Of a DNA stretch of 64,000 bases, positions 56,524 to 64,000 are shown piece after piece. Under the pieces are notes generated by a model. The model was not told where the DNA came from and searched no databases. It saw only the letters and a list, made by a program, of their open reading frames with translations. The stretch's first letter is position 1. Each line of letters starts with the position of its first letter. The stretch comes from Shewanella aquimarina (lineage in GTDB: Bacteria > Pseudomonadota > Gammaproteobacteria > Enterobacterales > Shewanellaceae). The stretch spans positions 124,001-188,000 of the forward strand of contig NZ_JAKIKY010000005.1 in the NCBI RefSeq assembly GCF_023349185.1, written 5' to 3'. A program made the translations under genes and the position numbers.

Positions 56524-58191
56524 ATGAGCAGCCAAATTCCATGTAAAAAGCTATTGCTTGCTAGCATGATCTCTATGTTGGTGGCGTGTGGTAGTGATAA
56601 TGACGACACCCCTCCACCAGTTGAAAGCAACACCCCGCCCGTTGCTGTTGCCGATAGCGCAACCGTTACCGTGTCAGAAATGGTCAGCATAGATGTGCTG
56701 GCAAACGATACCGACGCCGATGGCGATACCCTGTCAATCGTCTCTGTCAGCTCAGATAGTGCGGTCATCAAGGAGGGTAAGGTTGAATATACCGCGGGTG
56801 ACGCGGCGGGAGAGGTTAAGTTTACCTATACCATCACAGATGGCACAGATGAGGCGGTTGGTGAGGTTACCGTGACCGTCGAGGCGCTGCCTGAGCCTGA
56901 AGCCTTAGCCTATGTCGGCTCTGCCGCCTGTGCTGGCTGTCATGGGGATCAGCATGCCTCATTCGCCAAGACGGGCCATAACTTCAAGATTCAGAAGATC
57001 ACCGCTGGCGAGCAGCCGAGTTTTCCTTATACGCCAGAGAGCACCATTACCGGAGCCATAGATCTGCTGGTCGACTCGACGCCAAACAATACCCTGGGGG
57101 CGCCGACTAGCTATGATGAGGTGAGCTATGTGGTGGGCGGTTATCACTGGAAGATGCGTTGGTTGGATAAAGACGGTTACATAGTGACGGGTAAGAATGT
57201 CCAGTACAACATACATAACAGTAAAGGCGAGTTGAACATTCCCGACAATCACCCCGCCGACCCGGACGTCATGGGTAACTACAAAGATACCGAATTTGAT
57301 GTGCAGTACAGCTGTGGTAACTGTCACACCACGGGCTGGAAGCGCACCACAGACGTGGCCGGTGGCGACAGCCGTAATCCGGATCGTCAAGGCGATCTAC
57401 CCGGCATGAACGGAACCTTTGCCGAGCAGGGTATTCAGTGTGAATCGTGCCATGGTGCCGGTAGTCTTCACGTCAAGGCGCCTTCGAAAGACAACATCAC
57501 CAAGATAGCAACGGCGCGCACCACGGATGATTTCCTCGCCGAGGATATGGCATATGGCAAGGCCGTTACCTGCGCCGAATGTCATACCCGTGACGGTGAG
57601 AAGGACTATCCAAGCTTCGTCAGCAAGTACAACGGTGCTTTCCCTGCGGGCAGTCAGGTAGGGGGACGTATCATTGCTAAGGGAGGCCTGGCTCAGCATC
57701 ACCAAACCGCCGACGAACTCCTGGGTGTCGTACCGCAAGATCATGGAGCCTATAAAGCCGGCGAAGAGATTGGTGCCAAGAAAGGCATGAGCTGTACCAG
57801 CTGTCATGATGCGCACAAGTCAACCAAGAATCAGGATAGCAGCGACGGTCTACATGCGGGCGCGGTGAAGGCCTGTAGCGATTGTCATACCATGGCGTTT
57901 GCCGATGGTGGCGGATCCTACGGTCATAGCTCCATTGCCGAATGTACCGACTGCCATATGCCGAAACTTGCTAAGAGTGCGGTAACTACTGGGCCTAAGT
58001 TAGGCAGTGCCGATGTGGTGTTTGGTGATATCAAGTCTCACCTGTTTACCCTGGATCTGTCACCCGATGCAAAACAGTTTACCGACGATGGTAAGTATCA
58101 AATGCCTTGGGGTACTGCCAAGTTTACCTGTGGTAACTGTCATGGCGACTACACAGAGAAGGCGGCGGCCCTGACTAAGATCCATAAATAA
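56524..58191 (+). CDS. Eight-haem c-type cytochrome lipoprotein with Ig-like domain
   Basis: A 555-residue lipoprotein: start ATG 56524 (AGAGG upstream) gives a lipobox S-M-L-V-A-C. Residues ~35-120 form a cadherin/VCBS-like Ig domain (NTPPVAVADSATVTVSEMVSI in pieces; VLANDTDADGDTL). The rest has eight CXXCH haem motifs: CAGCH, CGNCH, CESCH, CAECH, CTSCH, CSDCH, CTDCH and CGNCH. Several extra His could serve as distal ligands, as in cytochrome c554-like proteins. It is probably an outer-membrane or periplasmic electron carrier or reductase of unknown substrate. The kinase/regulator pair upstream and the inverted repeat suggest regulated expression. Confidence 0.9.
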   Translation: MSSQIPCKKLLLASMISMLVACGSDNDDTPPPVESNTPPVAVADSATVTVSEMVSIDVLANDTDADGDTLSIVSVSSDSAVIKEGKVEYTAGDAAGEVKFTYTITDGTDEAVGEVTVTVEALPEPEALAYVGSAACAGCHGDQHASFAKTGHNFKIQKITAGEQPSFPYTPESTITGAIDLLVDSTPNNTLGAPTSYDEVSYVVGGYHWKMRWLDKDGYIVTGKNVQYNIHNSKGELNIPDNHPADPDVMGNYKDTEFDVQYSCGNCHTTGWKRTTDVAGGDSRNPDRQGDLPGMNGTFAEQGIQCESCHGAGSLHVKAPSKDNITKIATARTTDDFLAEDMAYGKAVTCAECHTRDGEKDYPSFVSKYNGAFPAGSQVGGRIIAKGGLAQHHQTADELLGVVPQDHGAYKAGEEIGAKKGMSCTSCHDAHKSTKNQDSSDGLHAGAVKACSDCHTMAFADGGGSYGHSSIAECTDCHMPKLAKSAVTTGPKLGSADVVFGDIKSHLFTLDLSPDAKQFTDDGKYQMPWGTAKFTCGNCHGDYTEKAAALTKIHK

Positions 58192-58609
58192 CAGGTTAGA
58201 TAATAAGTGTGGGTTGTGCCCACGATAATGAAGTGAAAAAGTGATTCATTGCCCTTCCCCATAGGTGAAGACCATCTCAGCCACTGCGCTAAGGTGGTCT
58301 TTTTTTTGGGGGGGGATGAGTCACCGCTATGCCGGTATAGACTCGCCTATGGTCTAAACAGTGAAATTGGCGATAATCGCCATGCCAGGTTTAGTAAGGC
58401 TTAGGAAAGGTGCGAATAAGTCCCGTGCTTGCTCTGCGTGTGCTAAAAGTGGATAGATGCAAGGCACAGTTTGCAGCGAATGGCCCTAGTCCTTCGCAAG
58501 AGCTTCCTCTGCAGGGATGAAACATATTTAATCTCATCTAGGCGGTACAGATCTGCTGATACTTGTAGTATAAAAAGATCGGCCAATTTAATTATGCTAA
58601 GGAGAGTAT
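58192..58609. other. Intergenic region between the cytochrome and small membrane-protein genes
   Basis: Contains the cytochrome terminator (58269-58307); the rest, 58308-58600, shows no ORF with a good start signal and no known RNA. Confidence 0.5.
58269..58307 (+). terminator. Rho-independent terminator after the cytochrome gene
   Basis: AGACCATCT (58269-58277) pairs with AGGTGGTCT (58292-58300), one G-U pair, 14-base loop, followed by seven T. Confidence 0.88.
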
Positions 58610-58768
58610 ATGGCACATGGCAAAAGGATGGCGTTATTAGTGGGGCTGCTGATCGGTGCCCTGATCTGTTACGGCGTGGGCATGCACCTGGGGGCTTTGA
58701 GCCTGCTGGTCGTCGGCGCGCTGCTAGAGTGTGGTTTCTGGTTGCGACTATTTAAGAGCCCAAGTTAA
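58610..58768 (+). CDS. Small membrane protein (52 aa)
   Basis: ATG 58610 follows AAGGAGAG at ideal spacing. The product starts MAHGKRMALLVGLLIGALIC and has two hydrophobic stretches (residues ~8-22 and ~28-42) joined by a short GVGMHLG turn, ending LRLFKSPS; it may be a hairpin in the inner membrane. I do not recognise the family. A bidirectional terminator follows it. The start signal and its isolation between terminators support a real gene. Confidence 0.72.
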   Translation: MAHGKRMALLVGLLIGALICYGVGMHLGALSLLVVGALLECGFWLRLFKSPS

Positions 58769-58847
58769 GGGCTTAAGCTAAGCGCTAATGCTCGGAGCCT
58801 GAGCAAGTCAGCCGCTCGATATCATGAGATTAGCGTGATAATGAAAA

Positions 58848-58881
58848 GACAAAAAAGCCAGCGATTGCTGGCTTTTTTGTC
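58848..58881. terminator. Bidirectional terminator between the small gene and degS
   Basis: GACAAAAAAGCCAGC and its complement around a GATT loop; GCCAGC/GCTGGC core flanked by six A and six T, so it works on both strands. Confidence 0.93.
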
Positions 58882-58913
58882 TGCGGACTTGAGTCGCTAT
58901 TCTTCAGAACCCG

Positions 58914-59993
58914 TTACTCAGAGCCCAGGTTTTCCCCTATGGTGACAGGTACCTCATAGTACTTGCCGCTGCGTATGATGGTCATGGTGACCTGAGTGCC
59001 AGGTGGCGTCTCGGCAATTCTGTCCATCAGCATCTCGACACCGGGAACGGTTTCGTCGTTAAACTTAGTGATCACGTCTCTGGGTCTGAGCTTGGCCTGG
59101 GCGGCCGGCCCTTGATGATCGATACCCGTCACCATGACACCGGTCAGATCCGGCAGGTTGAGGATCTGCGCCATCACAGGGTTGATCGCTTCGCCAGTTA
59201 TGCCTAACGCACCACGGATCACCCGGCCATCTTTAATCAGTTTGCCCATGATGCTGTGAGCCAGCTTGATGGGGATGGCGAAGTTAATGCCATGGCCACC
59301 ACCCTCGCCGCCAATCTGGAAGGCGGCGGTGTTGATGCCGATCAGTCGGCCGCTGGTGTCGATGAGTGCGCCGCCCGAGTTACCCGCGTTGATGGCGGCG
59401 TCTGTCTGCAGGAAGTCCAGATAGCCCGAACTCAGGCCGTTACGGCCGGTGGCGCTGATGATTCCCTGGGTGATGGTTTGCCCCAGGTTATAGGGGTTGC
59501 CTATGGCCAGTACCACGTCGCCGACCTGGGCCGGCACATCTAAGTTAATGGGGACGACGGGCAGGGCATCGCCCTCTATCTTGAGCACCGCCAAGTCGGT
59601 GACAGAATCTGAACCCACCACCTCTGAGGTAAACTTGCGACCATCTTGCAGGGCGACCACTATCTCGTCGGCCTTCTTGACCACGTGATAGTTGGTGAGT
59701 ATGTAACCCTCTTTACTCATGATCACGCCAGATCCCAGCCCCTGCAGCGAGCCCGAATTGAGCGGACGGCTCTGATCTATGCTCAGACTATAGATGTTAA
59801 CTACCGCCGGTGCGGCGCGGCGTACTGCCTGGGAGAAGGAGAGTTCTATTCCGTTCTGTCCGCGGCTCTGGAAGAAGTTGCCGTGGTTAGCCGTGCCTGT
59901 GATCCATGGGGTGATGACCAGAAAGACGGCGGCCATGATGAGGCCGAAAAAAACAGCTTTCGCGATGTAAATTACCGTGTCTTTAAGCGTCAT
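58914..59993 (-). CDS. degS: DegS, envelope-stress site-1 protease
   Basis: A 359-residue inner-membrane serine protease: an N-terminal anchor (residues ~8-30), trypsin-like domain with His103, Asp133, Ser206 (G-N-S-G-G), and one PDZ domain (~255-350). In E. coli it senses misfolded porin C-termini and begins cutting RseA to free sigma-E. It ends the degQ-degS pair, separated from degQ by a strong terminator. Confidence 0.95.
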   Translation of the reverse strand: MTLKDTVIYIAKAVFFGLIMAAVFLVITPWITGTANHGNFFQSRGQNGIELSFSQAVRRAAPAVVNIYSLSIDQSRPLNSGSLQGLGSGVIMSKEGYILTNYHVVKKADEIVVALQDGRKFTSEVVGSDSVTDLAVLKIEGDALPVVPINLDVPAQVGDVVLAIGNPYNLGQTITQGIISATGRNGLSSGYLDFLQTDAAINAGNSGGALIDTSGRLIGINTAAFQIGGEGGGHGINFAIPIKLAHSIMGKLIKDGRVIRGALGITGEAINPVMAQILNLPDLTGVMVTGIDHQGPAAQAKLRPRDVITKFNDETVPGVEMLMDRIAETPPGTQVTMTIIRSGKYYEVPVTIGENLGSE

Positions 59994-60076
59994 GATTTAA
60001 GGTGTTATGGGGAAAGTAGCGTTAGATTAACATGTTTATTTATAGGGCACTATTGGCCTAAGTGCATAATGCGAGA

Positions 60077-60122
60077 AATAAAAGAGGCCATGGTGCAGGC
60101 GGTTAAGCCTGGCCATGGCCTC
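60077..60122 (-). terminator. Terminator between degQ and degS
   Basis: A long hairpin: GAGGCCATGG (60084-60093) pairs with CCATGGCCTC (60113-60122), and CAGGC pairs with GCCTG inside. On the minus strand it is followed by TTTTATTT. It lies 10 bp past the degQ stop, so degS probably has its own promoter or depends on read-through. Confidence 0.85.
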
Positions 60123-60131
60123 CAAGGCGTC

Positions 60132-61484
60132 CTATCTGAGCACCAGATAGAGACTGTTGTTACCGCGCAGCAGTTTCAGGGCTACGGCGCCGTGTTGCTC
60201 CTTAAGTTCCGCCTTAAGCTCTTTAAGATCTTCGATACGGGTGCGGTTGACCCCGACTATGATATCGCCCTTGAGCAGGCCGCTAGCCGCCGCCGGAGAA
60301 CCCTGGGCGATCTCTGTGATCTCGACCCCTTTCTTATTGTTCTCTAGCGTTGCACCCGCCAGCATAGGATGTACGGCACCGGCCGCGGTTTCTGTCTGCT
60401 GGTTAGCCTCGCCTAACACAGCGGTGACCGTCTTCTCATCGCCGTCGCGGATCAGGCCGAGCTTCACCTTGGCACCGGCCCCCATGGTACCTATCTTGGC
60501 TCTCAGCTCCTGGAAGGACTTGATCGGCTTGCCGTTGACGCTGATTATGATGTCGCCGGCCTTGATGCCCGCCTTATCCGCCGCACTGTCTGGCATTACC
60601 TCATTGACGAAGCCGCCGTGCTGCGAATCCAGACCAAAGCCTTGGGCCAGCTCGCTATCTAGGTCTCGACCGCTGACACCCAGCACGCCGCGGCGTACCT
60701 CGCCGTGTTCGATCAGCTGATCCACCAGGTTGTTGACCATGTTGGCCGGAATAGCAAAGCCGATGCCTACGTTACCGCCGCCCGGGGCGACGATGGCGGT
60801 GTTGATGCCGATCAGCTCACCGTTGAGGTTTACCAGGGCGCCGCCCGAGTTACCGCTGTTGATGGCAGCGTCTGTCTGAATGAAGTTCTCCAGCATCTCG
60901 ATACCTAGGCCGCTGCGGCCCATGGCGCTGACGATACCCGAGGTAACTGTCTGGCCAAGACCAAAGGGGTTACCAATTGCCACGGCGAAGTCACCTACCT
61001 TGAGTTCATCTGAGTCGGCGCGCTTGAGGGCGACCAGGTTCTTGGCTTCGATCTGTAACAGGGCCACGTCAGACTCGGCATCTGTGCCGATAAGCTTGGC
61101 CTCTATCTCACGGCCATCGTGCAGGCCAATCAAGATCTCGTCGGCGCCGTCGATCACATGGTTGTTGGTGACGATATAGCCTTTCTTCGCATCTATGATG
61201 ACCCCAGAACCTAGTCCCTTGAAGGGACGTTCCTGCACCTGCTCTCTCGGGGCGTTAGGGCCGAAGAAGTAGCGGAAGGCGTCGGGCAGACGCTGCTTAG
61301 AGACATGGGTGCCAGATACGGCGACGGCCACCACGGCAGGGGTGGTTTTCTCCAGCATGGGCGCCAGGCTAGGTAGCTCCTGTCCGTCTACGGCCAGTGG
61401 AATGGCGGCTTGAGAAACGGCAGGCATAACCATCAGGCTCGTGCCGAGCAGTGCGGCGGAAAGTAGTGATAATTTCGTTTTCAT
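60132..61484 (-). CDS. degQ: DegQ/DegP-type periplasmic serine endoprotease
   Basis: A 450-residue HtrA protease with signal peptide (ending AVSQA). Catalytic His109, Asp139 and Ser213 are present and two PDZ domains follow (~255-345; ~365-450). It degrades or refolds damaged periplasmic proteins. Called DegQ rather than DegP from its position next to degS and its short linker near residues 65-85; that choice is the less certain part. Confidence 0.92.
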   Translation of the reverse strand: MKTKLSLLSAALLGTSLMVMPAVSQAAIPLAVDGQELPSLAPMLEKTTPAVVAVAVSGTHVSKQRLPDAFRYFFGPNAPREQVQERPFKGLGSGVIIDAKKGYIVTNNHVIDGADEILIGLHDGREIEAKLIGTDAESDVALLQIEAKNLVALKRADSDELKVGDFAVAIGNPFGLGQTVTSGIVSAMGRSGLGIEMLENFIQTDAAINSGNSGGALVNLNGELIGINTAIVAPGGGNVGIGFAIPANMVNNLVDQLIEHGEVRRGVLGVSGRDLDSELAQGFGLDSQHGGFVNEVMPDSAADKAGIKAGDIIISVNGKPIKSFQELRAKIGTMGAGAKVKLGLIRDGDEKTVTAVLGEANQQTETAAGAVHPMLAGATLENNKKGVEITEIAQGSPAAASGLLKGDIIVGVNRTRIEDLKELKAELKEQHGAVALKLLRGNNSLYLVLR

Positions 61485-61792
61485 CTATTCATGACTCCAA
61501 TGTTGCAATTATGAACTTATGACTCTGTAGATATAAGGCTACTCGGACGTAAATCAAGTGATTAAAAGACTGTGTTATTCAATCCGACTCTCGCCTTCTC
61601 GATAAAGTTCAGGTGATTAACAAAGGTTAATTTTTCGTTAGTCTTCATCGACTAGCGAGCGATACAGCCCTGGTCGTCCCTTTTACGTTTGTCTGTACCT
61701 GCCAAGGTTTTAGCTTGGCCCACATATACCTTGAGATTGCGTGTCGTGATACCATTTAGCGATTGGATTAAGGATAGAAGAGAATAATTTCA
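61485..61792. other. Divergent region between degQ and zapE
   Basis: 308 bp that must carry promoters in both directions. I see no strong -35/-10 pair, palindrome or ORF to report. Confidence 0.5.
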
Positions 61793-62899
61793 GTGTCGCA
61801 TCTCACCCCCTGGCAGCATTATCAAGCCGATCTACAACGTGATGACTTTTCCTATGACCCCGCTCAGGAGCAGGCGGTTAAGGCCCTGCAGCGTGTCTAT
61901 GATGAGTTGATTGCGGCGCAGCAAAAGCCGACGGGGATGGCGAAACTGCTGGGGTTCCTGGCTAAGCCAGCGCCTTCGGTGCAAGGCCTCTACCTCTGGG
62001 GCGGAGTCGGGCGCGGCAAGACCTATCTGATGGACACCTTCTATGATGCCCTGCCGGGCGAGCGTAAACTCAGGGCGCACTTTCATCGCTTCATGCATCA
62101 GATCCATCTGGATCTCGACAACCTCAAGGGGCAGCGTGATCCCCTGCTGGTGATCGCCAAGCGGATGGCCGAGAGCTATCAGGTGATCTGTTTCGACGAG
62201 TTCTTCGTCTCAGACATTACAGATGCCATGCTGCTGGGCACACTATTTCAGGCGCTATTTGCCGAAGGGGTGGCCCTGGTCGCTACCTCGAACATCATTC
62301 CCGATGAGCTCTATCGTAACGGCCTGCAAAGGGCGCGTTTCCTGCCGGCGATTGCGCTGATCAACAAGCACTGTCAGGTGTTGAATGTGGACAGCGGCAT
62401 CGACTATCGCCTGCGCACCCTGGAGCAGGCCGAGATCTACCATTATCCACTAGACCCTCAGGCCGATAAGAACCTGCTGGGGTATTTCCAGCAGCTGGCG
62501 CCGGAGTCGGAGGTCTCCCGCGAGGCGATTGATATCGATGGCCGTGAGATCGCCATCCGCCAGCAGGCCCAAGGGGTGCTGTTGATCGATTTTCGCGATT
62601 TGTGCGACGGTCCCCGTAGCCAGCGCGACTATATGGAGCTGGCTTGTCTCTATCACACAGTGCTGCTCAGCGGTGTCGAGCAGATGGGAAGCCAGAGCAC
62701 GGGCGATGATATCGCCAGACGCTTCCTGGCCATGGTGGACGAGTTCTATGAGCGCCACGTTAAGCTGATCATCTCGGCCGAGGTAGCACTGGAGGAGATC
62801 TATACCCAGGGGCTGTTGAGTTTCGAATTCAGACGCTGTCGTTCGCGCCTGACCGAGATGCAATCGCACGACTATCTGGCGCTGGAACACCTGCCATAG
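61793..62899 (+). CDS. zapE: ZapE, AFG1-family cell-division ATPase
   Basis: A 368-residue AAA+-like P-loop ATPase beginning at GTG 61793. Walker A is G-G-V-G-R-G-K-T-Y (about residues 69-77) and Walker B region VICFDEFFVSDITDA. ZapE binds FtsZ and is needed for division under low oxygen or heat in E. coli. Its position between degQ and rplM is conserved. Confidence 0.93.
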   Translation: MSHLTPWQHYQADLQRDDFSYDPAQEQAVKALQRVYDELIAAQQKPTGMAKLLGFLAKPAPSVQGLYLWGGVGRGKTYLMDTFYDALPGERKLRAHFHRFMHQIHLDLDNLKGQRDPLLVIAKRMAESYQVICFDEFFVSDITDAMLLGTLFQALFAEGVALVATSNIIPDELYRNGLQRARFLPAIALINKHCQVLNVDSGIDYRLRTLEQAEIYHYPLDPQADKNLLGYFQQLAPESEVSREAIDIDGREIAIRQQAQGVLLIDFRDLCDGPRSQRDYMELACLYHTVLLSGVEQMGSQSTGDDIARRFLAMVDEFYERHVKLIISAEVALEEIYTQGLLSFEFRRCRSRLTEMQSHDYLALEHLP

Positions 62900-63016
62900 G
62901 GCGAGATTCAACCGATAAATGGCGCTTTTTGCCCTTTCGCCATCTAATCGATGCCAAGCTGAGTAAATCATTTAAATTAGCTGAAAAAATTAGGTGATTT
63001 TTAACTCAGCTTTGTC

Positions 63017-63022
63017 TATAAT
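63017..63022 (+). promoter_or_regulatory. -10 element of the rplM-rpsI promoter
   Basis: A perfect TATAAT, about 150 bp before the rplM ATG. The -35 is weak (TGATTT near 62995). Transcription from here would give a leader of about 145 bases. Confidence 0.65.
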
Positions 63023-63028
63023 TCGCGA

Positions 63029-63172
63029 CCTGCCCTCGTTACTCCGCCAAAACGGCGGAAGTTGTAAAGCCTTATTCTTTGCTCGAAGGGGCGGAGAATG
63101 GCATTTTTTGTGTTGTTATTTATTAAAAGATAATGGCATTTGAGACAGAATTTAAACATTGGGTTTTTGTAA
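63029..63172 (+). promoter_or_regulatory. Structured 5' leader of rplM (L13), probable autoregulatory element
   Basis: The leader begins with a hairpin TCCGCC-AAAAC-GGCGGA (63042-63058). A second possible stem uses GCC..ATTCT (63070-63079) and AGAAT-GGC (63096-63103), followed by six T. This resembles leaders through which L13 represses its own operon. The exact fold is inference. Confidence 0.5.
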
Positions 63173-63604
63173 ATGAAGACTACATATACTGCTACACCAG
63201 AAACAGTGACGCGCGAATGGTTCGTTGTTGACGCTGAAGGTAAAACTTTAGGTCGTATCGCTACTGAGATCGCTCGTCGTCTACGTGGCAAGCATAAGGC
63301 AGAATACACTCCTCACGTTGATACTGGCGATTACATCATCGTTATCAATGCTGAGAAAGTAACTGTAACTGGTAACAAAGCAGCAGCTAAGACTTACTAC
63401 TCTCATTCTGGTTTCCCAGGTGGTATCAAGCAGATTACTTTTGATAAGCTGCAAGATCATAAGCCAGAAATGATTATCGAGAAAGCAGTAAAAGGTATGT
63501 TGCCAAAGGGTCCTCTGGGACGTGCCATGTACCGTAAACTGAAAGTTTACGCTGGCGCAGAGCACAACCATGCTGCACAACAACCACAAGTTCTTGATAT
63601 CTAA
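63173..63604 (+). CDS. rplM: Ribosomal protein L13
   Basis: A 143-residue L13 (E. coli: 142). [17 protein letters not shown] and [19 protein letters not shown] are essentially identical to the family. Codon use shifts to that of highly expressed genes compared with upstream genes. First gene of the rplM-rpsI operon. Confidence 0.98.
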   Translation: MKTTYTATPETVTREWFVVDAEGKTLGRIATEIARRLRGKHKAEYTPHVDTGDYIIVINAEKVTVTGNKAAAKTYYSHSGFPGGIKQITFDKLQDHKPEMIIEKAVKGMLPKGPLGRAMYRKLKVYAGAEHNHAAQQPQVLDI

Positions 63605-63619
63605 TCCGGGAGTAAGCTA

Positions 63620-64000
63620 ATGTCTGCAACTCAGTACTACGGCACTGGCCGTCGCAAAACATCTACTGCTCGCGTATTCGCTAAAGTAGGTAGTGGTAAC
63701 ATCGTCGTGAACCAACGTCCACTTGACGAATATTTTGGTCGTGAAACTGCTCGTATGGTTGTTCGTCAACCTCTAGAGCTAGTTGAAATGACTGAAAAGC
63801 TAGACATCTATGTAACTGTTAAGGGCGGTGGTATCACTGGCCAGGCAGGTGCAATCCGTCACGGTATCACTCGTGCCCTGATGGAGCTTGATGAAGCTCT
63901 ACGTCCTTCTCTACGTGCCGCTGGTTTCGTTACCCGTGATGCTCGTAAAGTTGAGCGTAAGAAAGTCGGTCTACGTAAAGCACGTCGTAAGCCACAATTC
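63620..64000 (+). CDS. rpsI: Ribosomal protein S9 (3' end outside window)
   Basis: ATG 63620, 15 bp after rplM, opens [20 protein letters not shown], the N-terminus of S9. 127 codons are present up to ARRKPQF; the family normally ends about three residues later (SKR), so only the very end lies outside. Binds 16S rRNA; its C-terminal tail reaches the P-site tRNA. Confidence 0.97.
   Translation, partial: MSATQYYGTGRRKTSTARVFAKVGSGNIVVNQRPLDEYFGRETARMVVRQPLELVEMTEKLDIYVTVKGGGITGQAGAIRHGITRALMELDEALRPSLRAAGFVTRDARKVERKKVGLRKARRKPQF

Noticed and set aside
58471..58755. 94-codon frame overlapping the small membrane protein
   Set aside because: A different frame (58610-58768) has an ideal Shine-Dalgarno and a hydrophobic product; this one has neither.

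Overview
The window is a continuous stretch of gammaproteobacterial chromosome, almost certainly from a Shewanella. The housekeeping block (npr-rapZ-ptsN-hpf-rpoN-lptBAC-kdsC-kdsD-yrbG, divergent from mlaFEDCB-ibaG-murA, then degS/degQ, zapE, rplM-rpsI) has the order typical of this group. The abundance of c-di-GMP enzymes, a secreted multihaem cytochrome and a marine-type MITE fit the same genus. A Cu-type nitrite reductase (nirK) is uncommon in Shewanella and recalls denitrifying members such as S. loihica; the species is inference.

Layout. 1-7.6 kb: patatin-like hydrolase (cut by the left edge), Lon-substrate-binding-domain protein, RluA-type pseudouridine synthase, a PhoD phosphatase plus LprI/MliC lipoprotein pair, YegS-type lipid kinase and an RmlD-like reductase. 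7.6-13.2 kb: a RegB/RegA (PrrBA/RoxSR)-type redox two-component system, a GAF-GGDEF diguanylate cyclase and a TonB-dependent receptor whose upstream region carries a palindrome resembling a RegA/PrrA site. 13.2-15.9 kb: small proteins, a molybdopterin-binding (Mop) protein, and a divergent EamA exporter/MarR pair with two matching palindromic operators. 15.9-20.4 kb: nirK, an uncharacterised secreted protein, Sco1/SenC, a PCuAC copper chaperone and a Dnr-like Crp/Fnr regulator; an Fnr/Dnr-type box precedes nirK. 20.4-26.6 kb: two c-di-GMP proteins and a large repetitive lipoprotein. 26.6-37.4 kb: beta-CASP hydrolase, CPA1 antiporter, MFS transporter, rRNA-methylase-like protein, lipase-like hydrolase, RarD, a MITE and hexanucleotide repeat, stand-alone MnmD and an FG-GAP protein. 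37.4-41.4 kb: tandem repeats, a small protein, an OmpR/EnvZ-like pair and MgtE.

41.5-54.2 kb is the conserved envelope/RpoN block: LPS export, Kdo synthesis, phospholipid transport (Mla), peptidoglycan (MurA) and PTS-Ntr genes. 54.3-58.2 kb holds an accessory module placed between murA and degS: a membrane histidine kinase, a response regulator with an ArsR-like output domain, a 25-bp inverted repeat, and an eight-haem lipoprotein cytochrome. The window closes with a small membrane protein, DegS, DegQ, ZapE and the rplM-rpsI operon with a structured leader; rpsI runs off the right edge.

The strongest candidates for something undescribed are the kinase/ArsR-type regulator/octahaem cytochrome module, the unknown protein inside the nirK-Sco-PCuAC cluster, and the possible RegA-type control of the TonB receptor. 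A recurring pattern of 14-15-bp tandem duplications in intergenic DNA, and once inside mlaF, is also notable. No tRNA, rRNA, CRISPR array, prophage or transposase gene was seen.
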